A DNA stretch of 20,318 nucleotides from Candidatus Desulfofervidaceae bacterium. GTDB lineage: Bacteria > Desulfobacterota > Desulfofervidia > Desulfofervidales > Desulfofervidaceae. Below are positions 8,974 to 15,694 of the stretch, in pieces. Position numbers and translations under genes: made by a program. Location: NCBI GenBank assembly GCA_021160485.1, contig JAGHCL010000216.1:1-20318 (forward strand), given 5' to 3'. The notes below the pieces were generated by a model, which was not told the DNA's origin, searched no databases, and saw only the letters and a list, made by a program, of their open reading frames with translations. Each line of letters begins with the position of its first letter. The stretch's first letter is position 1.

Positions 8974-9000
8974 ATTATCACAGGCCAAAGATGAGGTCAA
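8974..9000 (-). promoter_or_regulatory. Candidate cobN promoter
   Basis: On the - strand TTGACC (9000-8995) is followed after 15 bases by GATAAT (8979-8974), preceded by TGT as in an extended -10. A 17-base spacing to TAATTA (8977-8972) is the other reading. Transcription would start near 8965 and run through the leader hairpin into cobN. The same TTGACC...CTGTG(A/G)TAA arrangement recurs at 11200-11176 in the decayed copy, which supports it being a functional element. Confidence 0.4.
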
Positions 9001-9125
9001 CCTAAAATGAGCTTGTTTGAAAATTCCTTTTGGTCTCGCAAGTTTTAATTATACTACTGCTGGCATTTACAACAAAAAGAATTGCGCCTCAGAGTTTTCC
9101 AAACCTGTATCTTCTCCAAAGAGCA

Positions 9126-10358
9126 TCAATTTTTATCCACCAGTATATAGTGCCAAGGAACAACTATTATATTACCAACATTAAAAATCTCTTTTCCCAG
9201 ATAAACCACAATGCCTAATGGAGATTTTTGTTTAAAATCAGACAAAAATTGTTTAAGGCTTGCCATTTTTTTTAGCGATATTTTGGAAGTGGCTTTAATC
9301 TCTATTGGGAGAAGAATATTCCCCAGTTCAAGGACTAGGTCCACCTCTCCCCCGCCATGGGTTCTAAAGTAATAAAATCTGGCTCTGGGTTCCTGTAGAG
9401 AAATGAGTTTTATTATCTCTTCCACAATAAATGTTTCAACCAGAAACTGATAATATGGATTTAGAGAAATATTTTCTTCATTCAAAGCAATTCCAGCAAG
9501 GGCAATGGCCAGACCTGTATCCCTGAAATGGATTTTAGGTGCTTTCACCAATCTTTTGCCTATGTTAGCGAAATAAGGAATAAGTCTCCTTACTTGATAA
9601 GAAAGTTCTAAAAGATGAAGATAATTCCTAGCAGTTGATACTGAAATTCCAGCGTCTCTAGCTACTTCAGATACATTTAAAACCTGAGCAGTCCTTAAGG
9701 CAAGAAGGCTCATGAAACGCTTGAAATCTCCTAAAGAAGCCACTTGAGACAACTCTCTCAGATCCCTTTCCAGATAAGTAGCAATGTAATTGTCAAACCA
9801 GAGGTTTCTAATCGTATTATCAGGGGATAAAACAGCTGGAGGAAGGGTTCCCTTTAGGACAAAATCTTCTAAAGATATAGACAAATCCAAAGTCTCAGGA
9901 AGGGAAACTTTGCCTTTCAAACAGTTTAAAATAAAAGATGATGGCTTGCCTTCCATTGATTCTGCCACAAGAAATCCTGGAAGTTCAAAGATGGCAATTC
10001 TACCTGCTAGTGTTTCAGAAATATTTTTTAATAATAAAAAATTGGCGGAACCTGTTAGCAAAAATTGTCCTGGTTTACGATTTTCATCCACCATAAGTTT
10101 TAGCACATCAAAAACCTCAGGTGCTTTTTGCACCTCATCCAGAGTAATTTCCCCTTTTTGAGAAGTTAAAAAGGAATAAGGTTCTCTTTGCAGAACTTCC
10201 CGTATAGAAGGAGAATCTAGGCTAAAATATCTTCGTTCAGGAAATTCATTTTGCACAAGTGTTGTCTTTCCTGTTTGCCTAGCACCAACTACTGCAACTA
10301 CAGGAAAAAACTCCAGGGACTTTTTTATAGGTTTGGCAAAAACTCGTTTTATATACAT
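9126..10358 (-). CDS. AAA-family ATPase with DUF4143 domain
   Basis: A 410-residue protein of the widespread AAA_14/DUF4143 family, whose physiological role is not established. It has Walker A GARQTGKT (residues 25-32), a Walker B-like EITLDEVQKAPE, and a sensor region LLTGSANFLLL. A winged-helix-like middle follows (VSEVARDAGISVSTARNYL), then a C-terminal part containing GGGEVDLVLE...LPIEIKAT, which resembles a PD-(D/E)XK core. I chose ATG 10358 (MYIKR, the common family start) over TTG 10394, which lies in an upstream palindrome; no good ribosome binding site is visible. The gene separates chlD from cobN and is unrelated to cobalt use, so it is probably an insertion. Confidence 0.9.
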   Translation of the reverse strand: MYIKRVFAKPIKKSLEFFPVVAVVGARQTGKTTLVQNEFPERRYFSLDSPSIREVLQREPYSFLTSQKGEITLDEVQKAPEVFDVLKLMVDENRKPGQFLLTGSANFLLLKNISETLAGRIAIFELPGFLVAESMEGKPSSFILNCLKGKVSLPETLDLSISLEDFVLKGTLPPAVLSPDNTIRNLWFDNYIATYLERDLRELSQVASLGDFKRFMSLLALRTAQVLNVSEVARDAGISVSTARNYLHLLELSYQVRRLIPYFANIGKRLVKAPKIHFRDTGLAIALAGIALNEENISLNPYYQFLVETFIVEEIIKLISLQEPRARFYYFRTHGGGEVDLVLELGNILLPIEIKATSKISLKKMASLKQFLSDFKQKSPLGIVVYLGKEIFNVGNIIVVPWHYILVDKN

Positions 10359-10361
10359 TGC

Positions 10362-10394
10362 TTGAAATTTAACATAAATTTTGTTAATTTTCAA
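10362..10394. promoter_or_regulatory. Operator-like inverted repeat upstream of the ATPase gene
   Basis: TTGAAATTTAAC (10362-10373) and GTTAATTTTCAA (10383-10394) form a 12-bp inverted repeat with one mismatch around a nine-base AT spacer. It ends four bases before the chosen ATG (10358), where a repressor would block initiation. On the - strand its first arm also supplies a TTGAAA -35-like sequence. The role is inferred from position only. Confidence 0.45.
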
Positions 10395-10477
10395 GTGATA
10401 AAACTGCCCAAAATCCGCGATTGCCCTATAAGAAACCCCGCAAGTGGGCTATAATAAAGCGATCTTTAAAAAATACC

Positions 10478-10496
10478 TTTCACCTAAAAGGTGAAA
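10478..10496 (-). terminator. Perfect 8-bp hairpin, possible terminator
   Basis: TTTCACCT (10478-10485), a three-base loop and AGGTGAAA (10489-10496) form a perfect stem. On the - strand the stem is followed by GGTATTTTTT, a somewhat displaced T-run. It would stop transcription coming from the chlD side before the ATPase gene. The displaced T-run makes the call uncertain. Confidence 0.35.
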
Positions 10497-10579
10497 AAAC
10501 ACTTACAGCGTAAAAACAATGATAAAACAAAAAGGCTCTAAAATAAAGCAAACTGTTTTCCCAAAATCTGCGCGCCCAT

Positions 10580-10599
10580 AAAAAAATGCCTTAAGCATT
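10580..10599 (-). terminator. Weak intrinsic terminator candidate
   Basis: On the - strand AATGC (10599-10595), a five-base loop and GCATT (10589-10585) are followed directly by a T-run reaching 10580. The stem is only five base pairs, so efficiency would be low. Direction agrees with the chlID operon. Confidence 0.3.
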
Positions 10600-10667
10600 C
10601 TATTAAATATGTGGAGACCTTTTTCTTCAAGCCCAATTATAATTATAGCACCTCCGCTCGCTCATGC

Positions 10668-10712
10668 GGTCAAGGCCAAGCCCTGCGGGTGGCTTATCAG
10701 CCAGCCTTGACC
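10668..10712. repeat. GC-rich nested palindrome 1
   Basis: GGTCAAGGC (10668-10676) pairs with GCCTTGACC (10704-10712). Inside, AAGCC (10678-10682) pairs with GGCTT (10691-10695). Flanks carry CGCTCGCT on both sides as a direct repeat. The left flank plus arm, CTCGCTCATGCGGTCAAGG (10658-10676 region), matches the reverse complement of the right side of palindrome 2 at 17 of 19 positions, so the two are related in inverted orientation. Confidence 0.65.
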
Positions 10713-10746
10713 TCGCTCGCTTCGGCGCTCTTTTCTTTTTGAGGCC

Positions 10747-10779
10747 AGAAGGAAAAAGGAAAAATTTCTTTTTCCCTTC
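10747..10779. repeat. Purine/pyrimidine palindrome between the two GC-rich ones
   Basis: GAAGGAAAAA (10748-10757) and GAAA (10759-10762) face TTTC (10765-10768) and TTTTTcCCTTC (10769-10779). This gives 14 base pairs with one bulge on each side and almost no loop. The surrounding 10731-10800 is strongly strand-asymmetric and pyrimidine-rich on the + strand. It may be part of the same composite element. Confidence 0.5.
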
Positions 10780-10800
10780 CTCCTTTCAATTTTTCTTTTT

Positions 10801-10919
10801 TGCCAGGGCCGAGTGCAGTCAAGGGCAAGCCCGAAGGGCGCCGCCTGTGCCTAAAAAGGCACAGGTCGGAACGAGCGCAGCAAGTGAAGACCCTTGACCG
10901 TATAAGCGAGGCCCTGGCA
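10801..10919. repeat. 119-bp nested palindrome 2 (composite element or structured RNA)
   Basis: Four stems fit together. TGCCAGGGCC (10801-10810) pairs with GGCCCTGGCA (10910-10919). GTCAAGGG (10818-10825) pairs with CCCTTGAC (10891-10898). GCCC-gaa-GGGC lies at 10829-10839. CCTGTGCCT (10844-10852) pairs with AGGCACAGG (10857-10865) around AAAA. All stems are perfect. Either DNA strand could form the structure, so it may be a transcribed RNA, a small non-autonomous mobile element, or a cruciform-type repeat. No T-run follows, so it is not a simple terminator. Confidence 0.65.
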
Positions 10920-10934
10920 TATAATCTTTTAGAA

Positions 10935-10967
10935 GGAGAGGGATAATTCTTTTAAATATCCTTCTCC
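10935..10967. repeat. 11-bp hairpin next to the palindrome block
   Basis: GGAGAGGGATA (10935-10945) and TATCCTTCTCC (10957-10967) pair with one G-T wobble around an 11-base loop. An A-run follows on the + strand. On the - strand the T-run precedes the stem, so it is not a canonical terminator in the chlID direction. Confidence 0.4.
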
Positions 10968-11094
10968 AAAAAATCAATCACGGGTTTTGGGACTGGCAGG
11001 TTTATTCACAATTTGTTGATGGTTTATAGTTGACAGTCTTAACGTTTAACCTAATCTATACCTAAATTGTTTTATGGGATACTAATTTATGCCG

Positions 11095-11200
11095 CACTTA
11101 GGCAGATATAATTTTTGCATCATTTCTGCCTAAAAACAATTCACCCTTCTTGGGCAATTTTGTTTTGAATTCCTTACCACAGACTAAAAGGGGGGGTCAA
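11095..11200 (-). pseudogene. Decayed second copy (B) of the cobN promoter, leader and start
   Basis: On the - strand TTGACC (11200-11195), CTGTGGTAA, ATTGCCCAAGAAGGGT, GAAT, TGTTTTTAGG, GAAATGATGCA and ATTA follow in the same order as before cobN. The aligned ATG is at 11120-11118 and reads MQKLYLPKCGIN then TAG, against MQKIKLA for cobN. The ribosome binding site has changed from AGGAGG to AGGCAG. After the start region similarity fades. An incidental stem TTAGGCAGA/TCTGCCTAA (11098-11133) covers the start. I read this as the remnant of an older or duplicate cobN 5' end directly behind chlD. Confidence 0.6.
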
Positions 11201-11221
11201 GTTAGGAGCGTTGCTCCCTCC

Positions 11222-12121
11222 CTAAACGTAATTCCTTACTAATCGAGCCAGGTTATCTGCCTGTAAATCCTCAAGCCGATAGTATTTGGCCTTTAAATAT
11301 TCTGCTAAGTTTTGCATCCTGCCCAGATTAACAAAACCTGCTTCTACATCTACGACAATGGATTCAATGCCTGCTTTTTGTAATGTTTCAGCCACTTGTT
11401 TTACCTCATCCCAGGGATTTTGCTGCCCTATACTCACATTTGCCCGTCCGTCAGAAATAATGACCAATAAAGGACGCATTCTCGGATACTTGCGCCATTC
11501 TTTTATCATAGTTTCTTTTGCTAACCAGAGGGCATGGGCAAGTGGAGTTTTACCTCCGGTGGGTAGGATTTCCAGTCTCTGCTTGGCCAGCTCCACGCTG
11601 TTTGTTGGGGGCAGTATTAATTCTGCTTTTTTTCCCTTAAAGGCGATCATCCCCACCCTTTCTCGCCGCTGATAGGCATCTATTAGCAGAGACAAAATGG
11701 CCCCTTTGGCCGCTACCATCCTTTGATTGGCCCCCATACTCCCACTGGCATCCACAACAAAGAGAATCGTATGTCCAATCTTCTTTTCTCTTACCTTTTC
11801 TCTAAAGTCAGTGCTGGAAATTATTATCTGCTCCCCTACCCTGCGTCCACGCATAAGCTGGTAAGGTGCAGCGGCACGTAAAGTAGCGTCTATCGCCAGG
11901 TCTGTTGTTTTCTGTCGCGGTATTTGTGCCCTGACATAGCGGCCCCGTTTATGTTCAATTAAGGCAGCACTCCGACGGCCCTGGCCTTCATGGGTAAGTT
12001 TATCTTTAGAAAAAGCGATTTTTTTGACAGGGAATGGATGACCTATATCAAAACACACTTCCTGTGATGCATCCGCCCGACTTTCAGGAAACGAAGGTTC
12101 ATCTGGACTTAAATTATCGTT
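11222..12121 (-). CDS. chlD: ChlD-type VWA part of the chelatase ATPase, reached by -1 frameshift
   Basis: Encodes the von Willebrand A domain of the medium chelatase subunit: metal-binding MIDAS motif [10 protein letters not shown], the [11 protein letters not shown] segment with the MIDAS Thr, and [10 protein letters not shown]. It binds CobN and relays ATPase motion. In this frame the region opens at the A-run shared with chlI and reads [20 protein letters not shown], an acidic, proline-containing linker as expected between ChlI-like and VWA domains. No good independent start exists: GTG 12058 has AGGA only one base away, and no other start lies upstream in frame. The likely product is a fusion with the upstream ATPase domain (656 residues from ATG 13191 to TAG 11222). 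Mutation or sequencing error in the homopolymer is the alternative. Confidence 0.85.
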   Translation of the reverse strand, partial: NDNLSPDEPSFPESRADASQEVCFDIGHPFPVKKIAFSKDKLTHEGQGRRSAALIEHKRGRYVRAQIPRQKTTDLAIDATLRAAAPYQLMRGRRVGEQIIISSTDFREKVREKKIGHTILFVVDASGSMGANQRMVAAKGAILSLLIDAYQRRERVGMIAFKGKKAELILPPTNSVELAKQRLEILPTGGKTPLAHALWLAKETMIKEWRKYPRMRPLLVIISDGRANVSIGQQNPWDEVKQVAETLQKAGIESIVVDVEAGFVNLGRMQNLAEYLKAKYYRLEDLQADNLARLVRNYV

Positions 12122-12133
12122 TTTTTTTCTCCT
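12109..12133 (-). other. Frameshift/slippage site: AGGAG plus nine A residues before the chlI stop
   Basis: On the - strand AGGAG (12133-12129) runs straight into nine A (12128-12120), then CGATAATTTAA with the frame-0 TAA at 12111-12109. Frame 0 reads GAA AAA AAA ACG. Slipping back one base on A AAA AAA continues AAA AAA AAC GAT into the open chlD frame. Nine A is also long enough for transcriptional slippage. I see no strong stem-loop downstream. Programmed frameshifting in chlD genes that yields two cobaltochelatase subunits has, as I recall, been reported for other bacteria. Confidence 0.75.
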
Positions 12134-13191
12134 GGTTGGGAAGGCTGATGAGGATGAGAGTGAGGTTTAGAAAATGATTTTTCTGTATTTGACGGTCTTG
12201 TTTGCGGTTCCTGAAATGGATGCCGACGTAAGCGGTGAGGTAATACTAACTCGGCAGCTTCTTTAACATCATCTTCTGTCACTTCAGAGTGACCATGATA
12301 GGCAGCCAAAGTCCGAGCAACCTTAAGCATGGCAATATCTGCCCGGTGGCCATCTACACCTGCTTCAATGGCAATCTGGGCAATCAAAGTGAGAATGTCA
12401 TCACTATAAGATACCTCTGGTAAAAGCTCTTGGGCCTTTACAATGCGTCCACGCAAGCACCTTTCTTCCGCTGCCCACTTTTTCTCTACGGCATGAGGGT
12501 CGCGTTCGTATTCTAGCCACCGTTTCACAATTTCTACTCGCATTGGCGGATCCTCAATGCCCTCTACATCAACGCACAATCCAAATCTATCCAAAAATTG
12601 CGGCCGCAGCTCTCCTTCCTCCGGATTCATGGTGCCAATGAGAATGAATTTGGCTGGATGAGAAAAGGACACTCCTTCTCTTTCCACAATATTTACGCCC
12701 ATGGCAGCGGCATCCAATAACACATCTACCAGGTGGTCATCTAAAAGATTGACTTCATCTACATACAAAATCCCGCGATGTGCGGCAGCCAGGATACCTG
12801 GTTCAAACCGTTTTTCCCCTGTCTTAAGTGCCCTCTCAATATCAAGTGTACCCACCACCCGATCCTCAGTTGCACCTAAAGGCAGATCCACTACCTGCAT
12901 CCGCCGTTTAACAATAGGTAATCTTTCTCCCCGTGCCTTTCGCTCCCGGCAGGCATGACACATTTCTGTTTCTAAATGCGGATTACAATTAAAAGGGCAG
13001 TCGGCAACAACCTCTATTTCAGGTAACAAAAAGGCTAGGGCCCGCACCGCCGTGGACTTGGCCGTGCCCTTTTCACCCCGAATTAACACCCCGCCAATGG
13101 CAGGATTGATGGCGTTTAAAATAAGGGCCTTTTTCATTTTCTCCTGGCCTACAATGGCGGTAAAGGGAAAAACGGTCCGACGACAGGTCAT
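12109..13191 (-). CDS. chlI: ChlI-type chelatase AAA+ ATPase (short frame-0 product)
   Basis: A 360-residue AAA+ ATPase powering metal insertion by CobN. Walker [10 protein letters not shown] is at residues 39-47, Walker [11 protein letters not shown] with Asp145-Glu146, and sensor 1 in [15 protein letters not shown] four-Cys insert (Cys65, 69, 78, 81 in CPFNCNP and CHAC) is common in cobalt-type ChlI. The start is ATG 13191, seven bases after AAGGAG; a longer open frame to 13254 lacks a site. The domain ends near [12 protein letters not shown]; a His/Pro/Ser-rich tail then runs to a stop at 12109, nine bases after the A-run. Normal termination would give the small subunit, frameshifting the ChlI-ChlD fusion. 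Working partners are CobN and ChlD. Confidence 0.93.
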   Translation of the reverse strand: MTCRRTVFPFTAIVGQEKMKKALILNAINPAIGGVLIRGEKGTAKSTAVRALAFLLPEIEVVADCPFNCNPHLETEMCHACRERKARGERLPIVKRRMQVVDLPLGATEDRVVGTLDIERALKTGEKRFEPGILAAAHRGILYVDEVNLLDDHLVDVLLDAAAMGVNIVEREGVSFSHPAKFILIGTMNPEEGELRPQFLDRFGLCVDVEGIEDPPMRVEIVKRWLEYERDPHAVEKKWAAEERCLRGRIVKAQELLPEVSYSDDILTLIAQIAIEAGVDGHRADIAMLKVARTLAAYHGHSEVTEDDVKEAAELVLPHRLRRHPFQEPQTRPSNTEKSFSKPHSHPHQPSQPGEKKTII

Positions 13192-13225
13192 ATTAAATCT
13201 CCTTATTTTGAGTATATTATTAACT

Positions 13226-13254
13226 TTTCTAGCATGTAAGGAAACTGTATGCAA
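13226..13254 (-). promoter_or_regulatory. Candidate chlID promoter
   Basis: TTGCAT (13254-13249) and TAGAAA (13231-13226) are 17 bases apart on the - strand, and TGC directly before the -10 makes an extended -10. The start would fall near 13219, upstream of AAGGAG and ATG 13191. This would let the chelatase be transcribed apart from the receptor gene. Confidence 0.4.
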
Positions 13255-13264
13255 GCAATTAACC

Positions 13265-13282
13265 GGGCAGATTACTCTGCCC
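13265..13282. terminator. Hairpin between the TonB receptor gene and chlI
   Basis: GGGCAGA (13265-13271), loop TTAC and TCTGCCC (13276-13282) form a perfect 7-bp stem ten bases after the receptor stop. On the - strand no T-run follows, so it is at best a weak terminator or an RNA-stability element at the 3' end of the receptor message. On the + strand AGTGTCTTTTT follows. Confidence 0.4.
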
Positions 13283-13291
13283 AGTGTCTTT

Positions 13292-15478
13292 TTAATATTT
13301 CAGCTCAATCTGGCCCCAGTAAGTCCTACCAGGAGTCTTATAAGACCAGTAATAGTCCTCATCAGTAAGATTATCAACGGCAAAGGAAATAGTGGCATAT
13401 TTGGTAACATCAGCACTCAGCTTTAAGTTTACAAGGTGGTGACTATCAAATACACCCGGGACATTTTCGGCAGTGTCAGAGTTATCATCTTTTTTATAAA
13501 CCTTCCCTACATAGTTCCAAGTGAGAGTGCCTTTTAAGAATTTATAATTTGCTTCTATACCAGCACTAGCGGTAACTTTTGGGGTATAAGTGATCCACTT
13601 ATTTACTGATTCAGGTTTGGCAGTGTTTTCTACAATCTTCATTGTTAGTTTATTAGAACAAACACCAAAAACCTTTAACCAGTCTGTAATTTTCTGTTCT
13701 GCCTCTAGTTCTATGCCTTTAATGTCTGTCTTACCGGCATTAGCATATTCCTTTACGCCTGAGGTGGTTTCTGTCCTATAAATTAAGTCCTTGACATAGT
13801 TTTCATAATAAGTAGCCTTAAGCACTGTTTTGCCTTCAAAAAAGGAAAAGTTAGTACCAATTTCCCAAGAGCGGGTTTTTTCTGGTTTTAAATTGGGATT
13901 GCCTTTGTATTCAGTACTACCCCAATACCAGGTCCGGTATAATTCATACACATTAGGCGCCCGAAAGGCACTTCCGGCCGAAAGTCTAAAGGTGGCAAAC
14001 TTTAGAGGCTTCCAGACAAAAGTAATCTTAGGGCTGAAAGCATATTGCTTGCGAGAGGCGTAATGTTCACTTTCATTTTTTTGATAATCTTCAAAATAAC
14101 CATCCCAGGTCTTCCAGTGGTCATAACGCGCGCCTGTGTAAACAGTAAGATTATAAGGCAAGTTTAACTCTTCTTGGAAATAAAAAGAAATGGTGCGGGT
14201 TTTACCTTCACAACTATAGAGTAATTCCTCTATGCTATTTTTACTCCTCCAGTCAGTTAATTTCCACTCACGAGTATGAGCTTGGTCACGACGATATGAA
14301 ATTCCCAAAGTCAAGAGACCTTCTTCGTGAATAACATCTGTTTGGAATTCCCAGTAATATTTTTTAGAAGGTGTAGAAGTAAGCAAAGGAACATAGCGAG
14401 TCCACGAATGAGGCGTTACATACCAGTTTGTCCTTTCATCTAATAATCCTCCTGTAAAATGTAAAAGCAAATTAGTAGCAGGTTTGGAATCAAACTTAAG
14501 GTGATAAACATCTGTAATTTCTTTTCCATAACTTCCCCAAAAATAATATGGATATACCTTATACACTTTTCCCTCAATCTCTACCTTTCCGCTATCCACC
14601 ACATTTCCATTGGCATCGCGCAAATAAGATTGGCCGTTGTCATAACCATATTTATAAAAACCTTCCTGGAAGTAGAAGGTCAATTTACTATCTTTATCAA
14701 ATTTCCATTGCCACTTGGTGTTGGCATTATAAGTGCGAATCCAATTATCCCCTTTATCGCCTAAAATATAACCTGGATTGCCATATGCATCGGTAGTGCT
14801 TATTGCACCTGTAACCGGTGTGCCTGTGCCTGTAGAAGTTTTGGTTTTGACATAATAATCTGTTACATATCCATTTGTATCTTTTCCTTCATACCCAAAG
14901 GAAAAGAATAACTTATCCTTCCAGTTATCACCATAATAGAACCCCTCCATAACGGTATCATAGGTGCCATAACCCGTTTTTGCTCTGATCTCCCGCTTCT
15001 TAGGCGTTTTGGTAATAATATTAATCACGCCTCCCATGGCATTACCACCATAAAGGGAAGAGAAAGGACCCTTTACCACTTCAATGCGGTCAATATTTTC
15101 AAGGGGTAAACTGTTCCAGTCCACTGCTCCTGTATAGCCATTGTTAAGGGGTTGACCGTCAAGTAAAATTAAAGTGCGCTTTTGCTCTGGAAAACCCCTT
15201 AAGGTAACGGCACTGAGGGTATCCATTAAACCCTTTCCCCGCCGTAAAAAGATGCCACTAACATGGCGCAATGCCTCATCCAGGGTCTTCACATTTTCTT
15301 TTTTTAAATCTTCAGCCGTAATAACAGTAATACTGGCCGGTGCATCTTCTATGCGTTTGGGTGTTTTAGTGGCTGTAACCACAATTTCTTCCAATTCAAC
15401 CGCTTCCTGAGCCCACGTCTGGGTCATAAAGATAAAACACAGTAAAATTCCTACTAGCATCCAGACCTTCTTCCGCAT
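13292..15478 (-). CDS. TonB-dependent outer-membrane receptor
   Basis: A 728-residue outer-membrane gated channel. A signal peptide ends around residue 23 (TQTWAQ) and a TonB box-like [11 protein letters not shown] follows. Next come the plug domain ([14 protein letters not shown], then [18 protein letters not shown] and [19 protein letters not shown]) and a long beta-barrel with many alternating aromatic strands, ending in IELKY with the expected terminal aromatic residue. Barrel motifs [10 protein letters not shown] and [15 protein letters not shown] are typical of BtuB/CirA-like receptors. The ligand cannot be read from sequence; a cobalt or nickel chelate or corrinoid is inferred from the cbiOQ and chelatase neighbours. 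ATG 15478 follows GAGGAGG at five-base spacing and a structured leader. Confidence 0.93.
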   Translation of the reverse strand: MRKKVWMLVGILLCFIFMTQTWAQEAVELEEIVVTATKTPKRIEDAPASITVITAEDLKKENVKTLDEALRHVSGIFLRRGKGLMDTLSAVTLRGFPEQKRTLILLDGQPLNNGYTGAVDWNSLPLENIDRIEVVKGPFSSLYGGNAMGGVINIITKTPKKREIRAKTGYGTYDTVMEGFYYGDNWKDKLFFSFGYEGKDTNGYVTDYYVKTKTSTGTGTPVTGAISTTDAYGNPGYILGDKGDNWIRTYNANTKWQWKFDKDSKLTFYFQEGFYKYGYDNGQSYLRDANGNVVDSGKVEIEGKVYKVYPYYFWGSYGKEITDVYHLKFDSKPATNLLLHFTGGLLDERTNWYVTPHSWTRYVPLLTSTPSKKYYWEFQTDVIHEEGLLTLGISYRRDQAHTREWKLTDWRSKNSIEELLYSCEGKTRTISFYFQEELNLPYNLTVYTGARYDHWKTWDGYFEDYQKNESEHYASRKQYAFSPKITFVWKPLKFATFRLSAGSAFRAPNVYELYRTWYWGSTEYKGNPNLKPEKTRSWEIGTNFSFFEGKTVLKATYYENYVKDLIYRTETTSGVKEYANAGKTDIKGIELEAEQKITDWLKVFGVCSNKLTMKIVENTAKPESVNKWITYTPKVTASAGIEANYKFLKGTLTWNYVGKVYKKDDNSDTAENVPGVFDSHHLVNLKLSADVTKYATISFAVDNLTDEDYYWSYKTPGRTYWGQIELKY

Positions 15479-15483
15479 CTTGA

Positions 15484-15650
15484 CCTCCTCTTTTCCCTTG
15501 TATTTGGCCCCGGTTTGTGCTTTTATTTAAACGGGGTGGGGCCTTATCCCCTCCTCTTCGTCCCTGGCCGAAGCTTCCCCTAAACTCTGTTTCGGCCAGG
15601 GGGACTTAAATATTATCCAATTTCTACTCTCACCCCCCTTCCCTTGTATA
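15484..15650 (-). promoter_or_regulatory. Structured leader of the TonB receptor gene
   Basis: A possible -10, TATACA (15650-15645), has a weak TTGGTA 15 bases before it. The leader then carries a G-rich tract (six G at 15638-15633) and a strong hairpin with 13 base pairs (15560-15572 with 15591-15605, two C bulged, 18-base loop). A second hairpin (15506-15543) has two mutually exclusive registers: GGCCCC with GGGGCC, or CCCC-GTTT with AAACGGGG. The G tract can pair with the CCCCC in the first hairpin. The ribosome binding site is at 15490-15484. It looks like a regulatory leader, but I could not match it to a known riboswitch; the cobalamin core box is absent. Confidence 0.55.
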
Positions 15651-15694
15651 ATTTGCCATAACTTTTACCAACCTTAAAAACTCTACAAACTCTC

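Larger units (their letters stand above)
8883..9000 (-). repeat. cobN promoter/leader, functional copy (A) of a diverged direct repeat
   Basis: This stretch and 11095-11200 are related along their length. Shared in the same order are TTGACC, CTGTG(A/G)TAA, ATTGCCCAAGAAGGGT followed by (A/G)AAT, TGTTTTT(T)AGG, GAAAT(A/G)ATGCA and an ATTA just after. The 39-nt hairpin at 8905-8943 is present only here. The two copies flank the DUF4143 ATPase gene and the palindrome region. Confidence 0.65.
10359..11221. other. 863-bp non-coding region between chlD and the ATPase gene
   Basis: No credible gene is present on either strand. From left to right it holds an AT-rich palindrome at the ATPase start, an AT-rich stretch with two terminator-like hairpins, a GC-rich block with three palindromes (10668-10919), a further hairpin, about 120 AT-rich bases with no signal I can name (10968-11090), the decayed cobN leader copy, and a small stem (GGAGC 11205-11209 with GCTCC 11213-11217) right after the chlD stop. 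The GC-rich block differs sharply in composition from its surroundings. Confidence 0.8.

Noticed and set aside
10664..10897. Open frame of 77 codons on the + strand through the palindrome block
   Set aside because: It crosses all the palindromes, is of low complexity (runs of Phe and Lys/Arg) and has no ribosome binding site. The sequence is explained by the repeats.
10640..10925. CRISPR array
   Set aside because: The repeats are palindromic and unevenly spaced, with no regular repeat-spacer period and no cas genes nearby.
10952..11005. A 17-codon - strand stretch reading INLPVPKPVIDFLEKDI then a stop
   Set aside because: It looks like a protein tail, but a TGA stands directly upstream in frame and no start or longer homologous frame exists. 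It could be a gene remnant or chance.
12056..12058. Independent start of chlD at GTG 12058
   Set aside because: The AGGA before it is one base away, too close for normal initiation. It would also drop the linker that the open frame encodes up to the A-run.
15484..15694. Cobalamin riboswitch before the TonB receptor gene
   Set aside because: The leader has GGGAA-like and GGCCAGGGACG stretches, but the conserved GCCAGGAGACC box and the CCCGC/ACTG core are missing. I call it only a structured leader.
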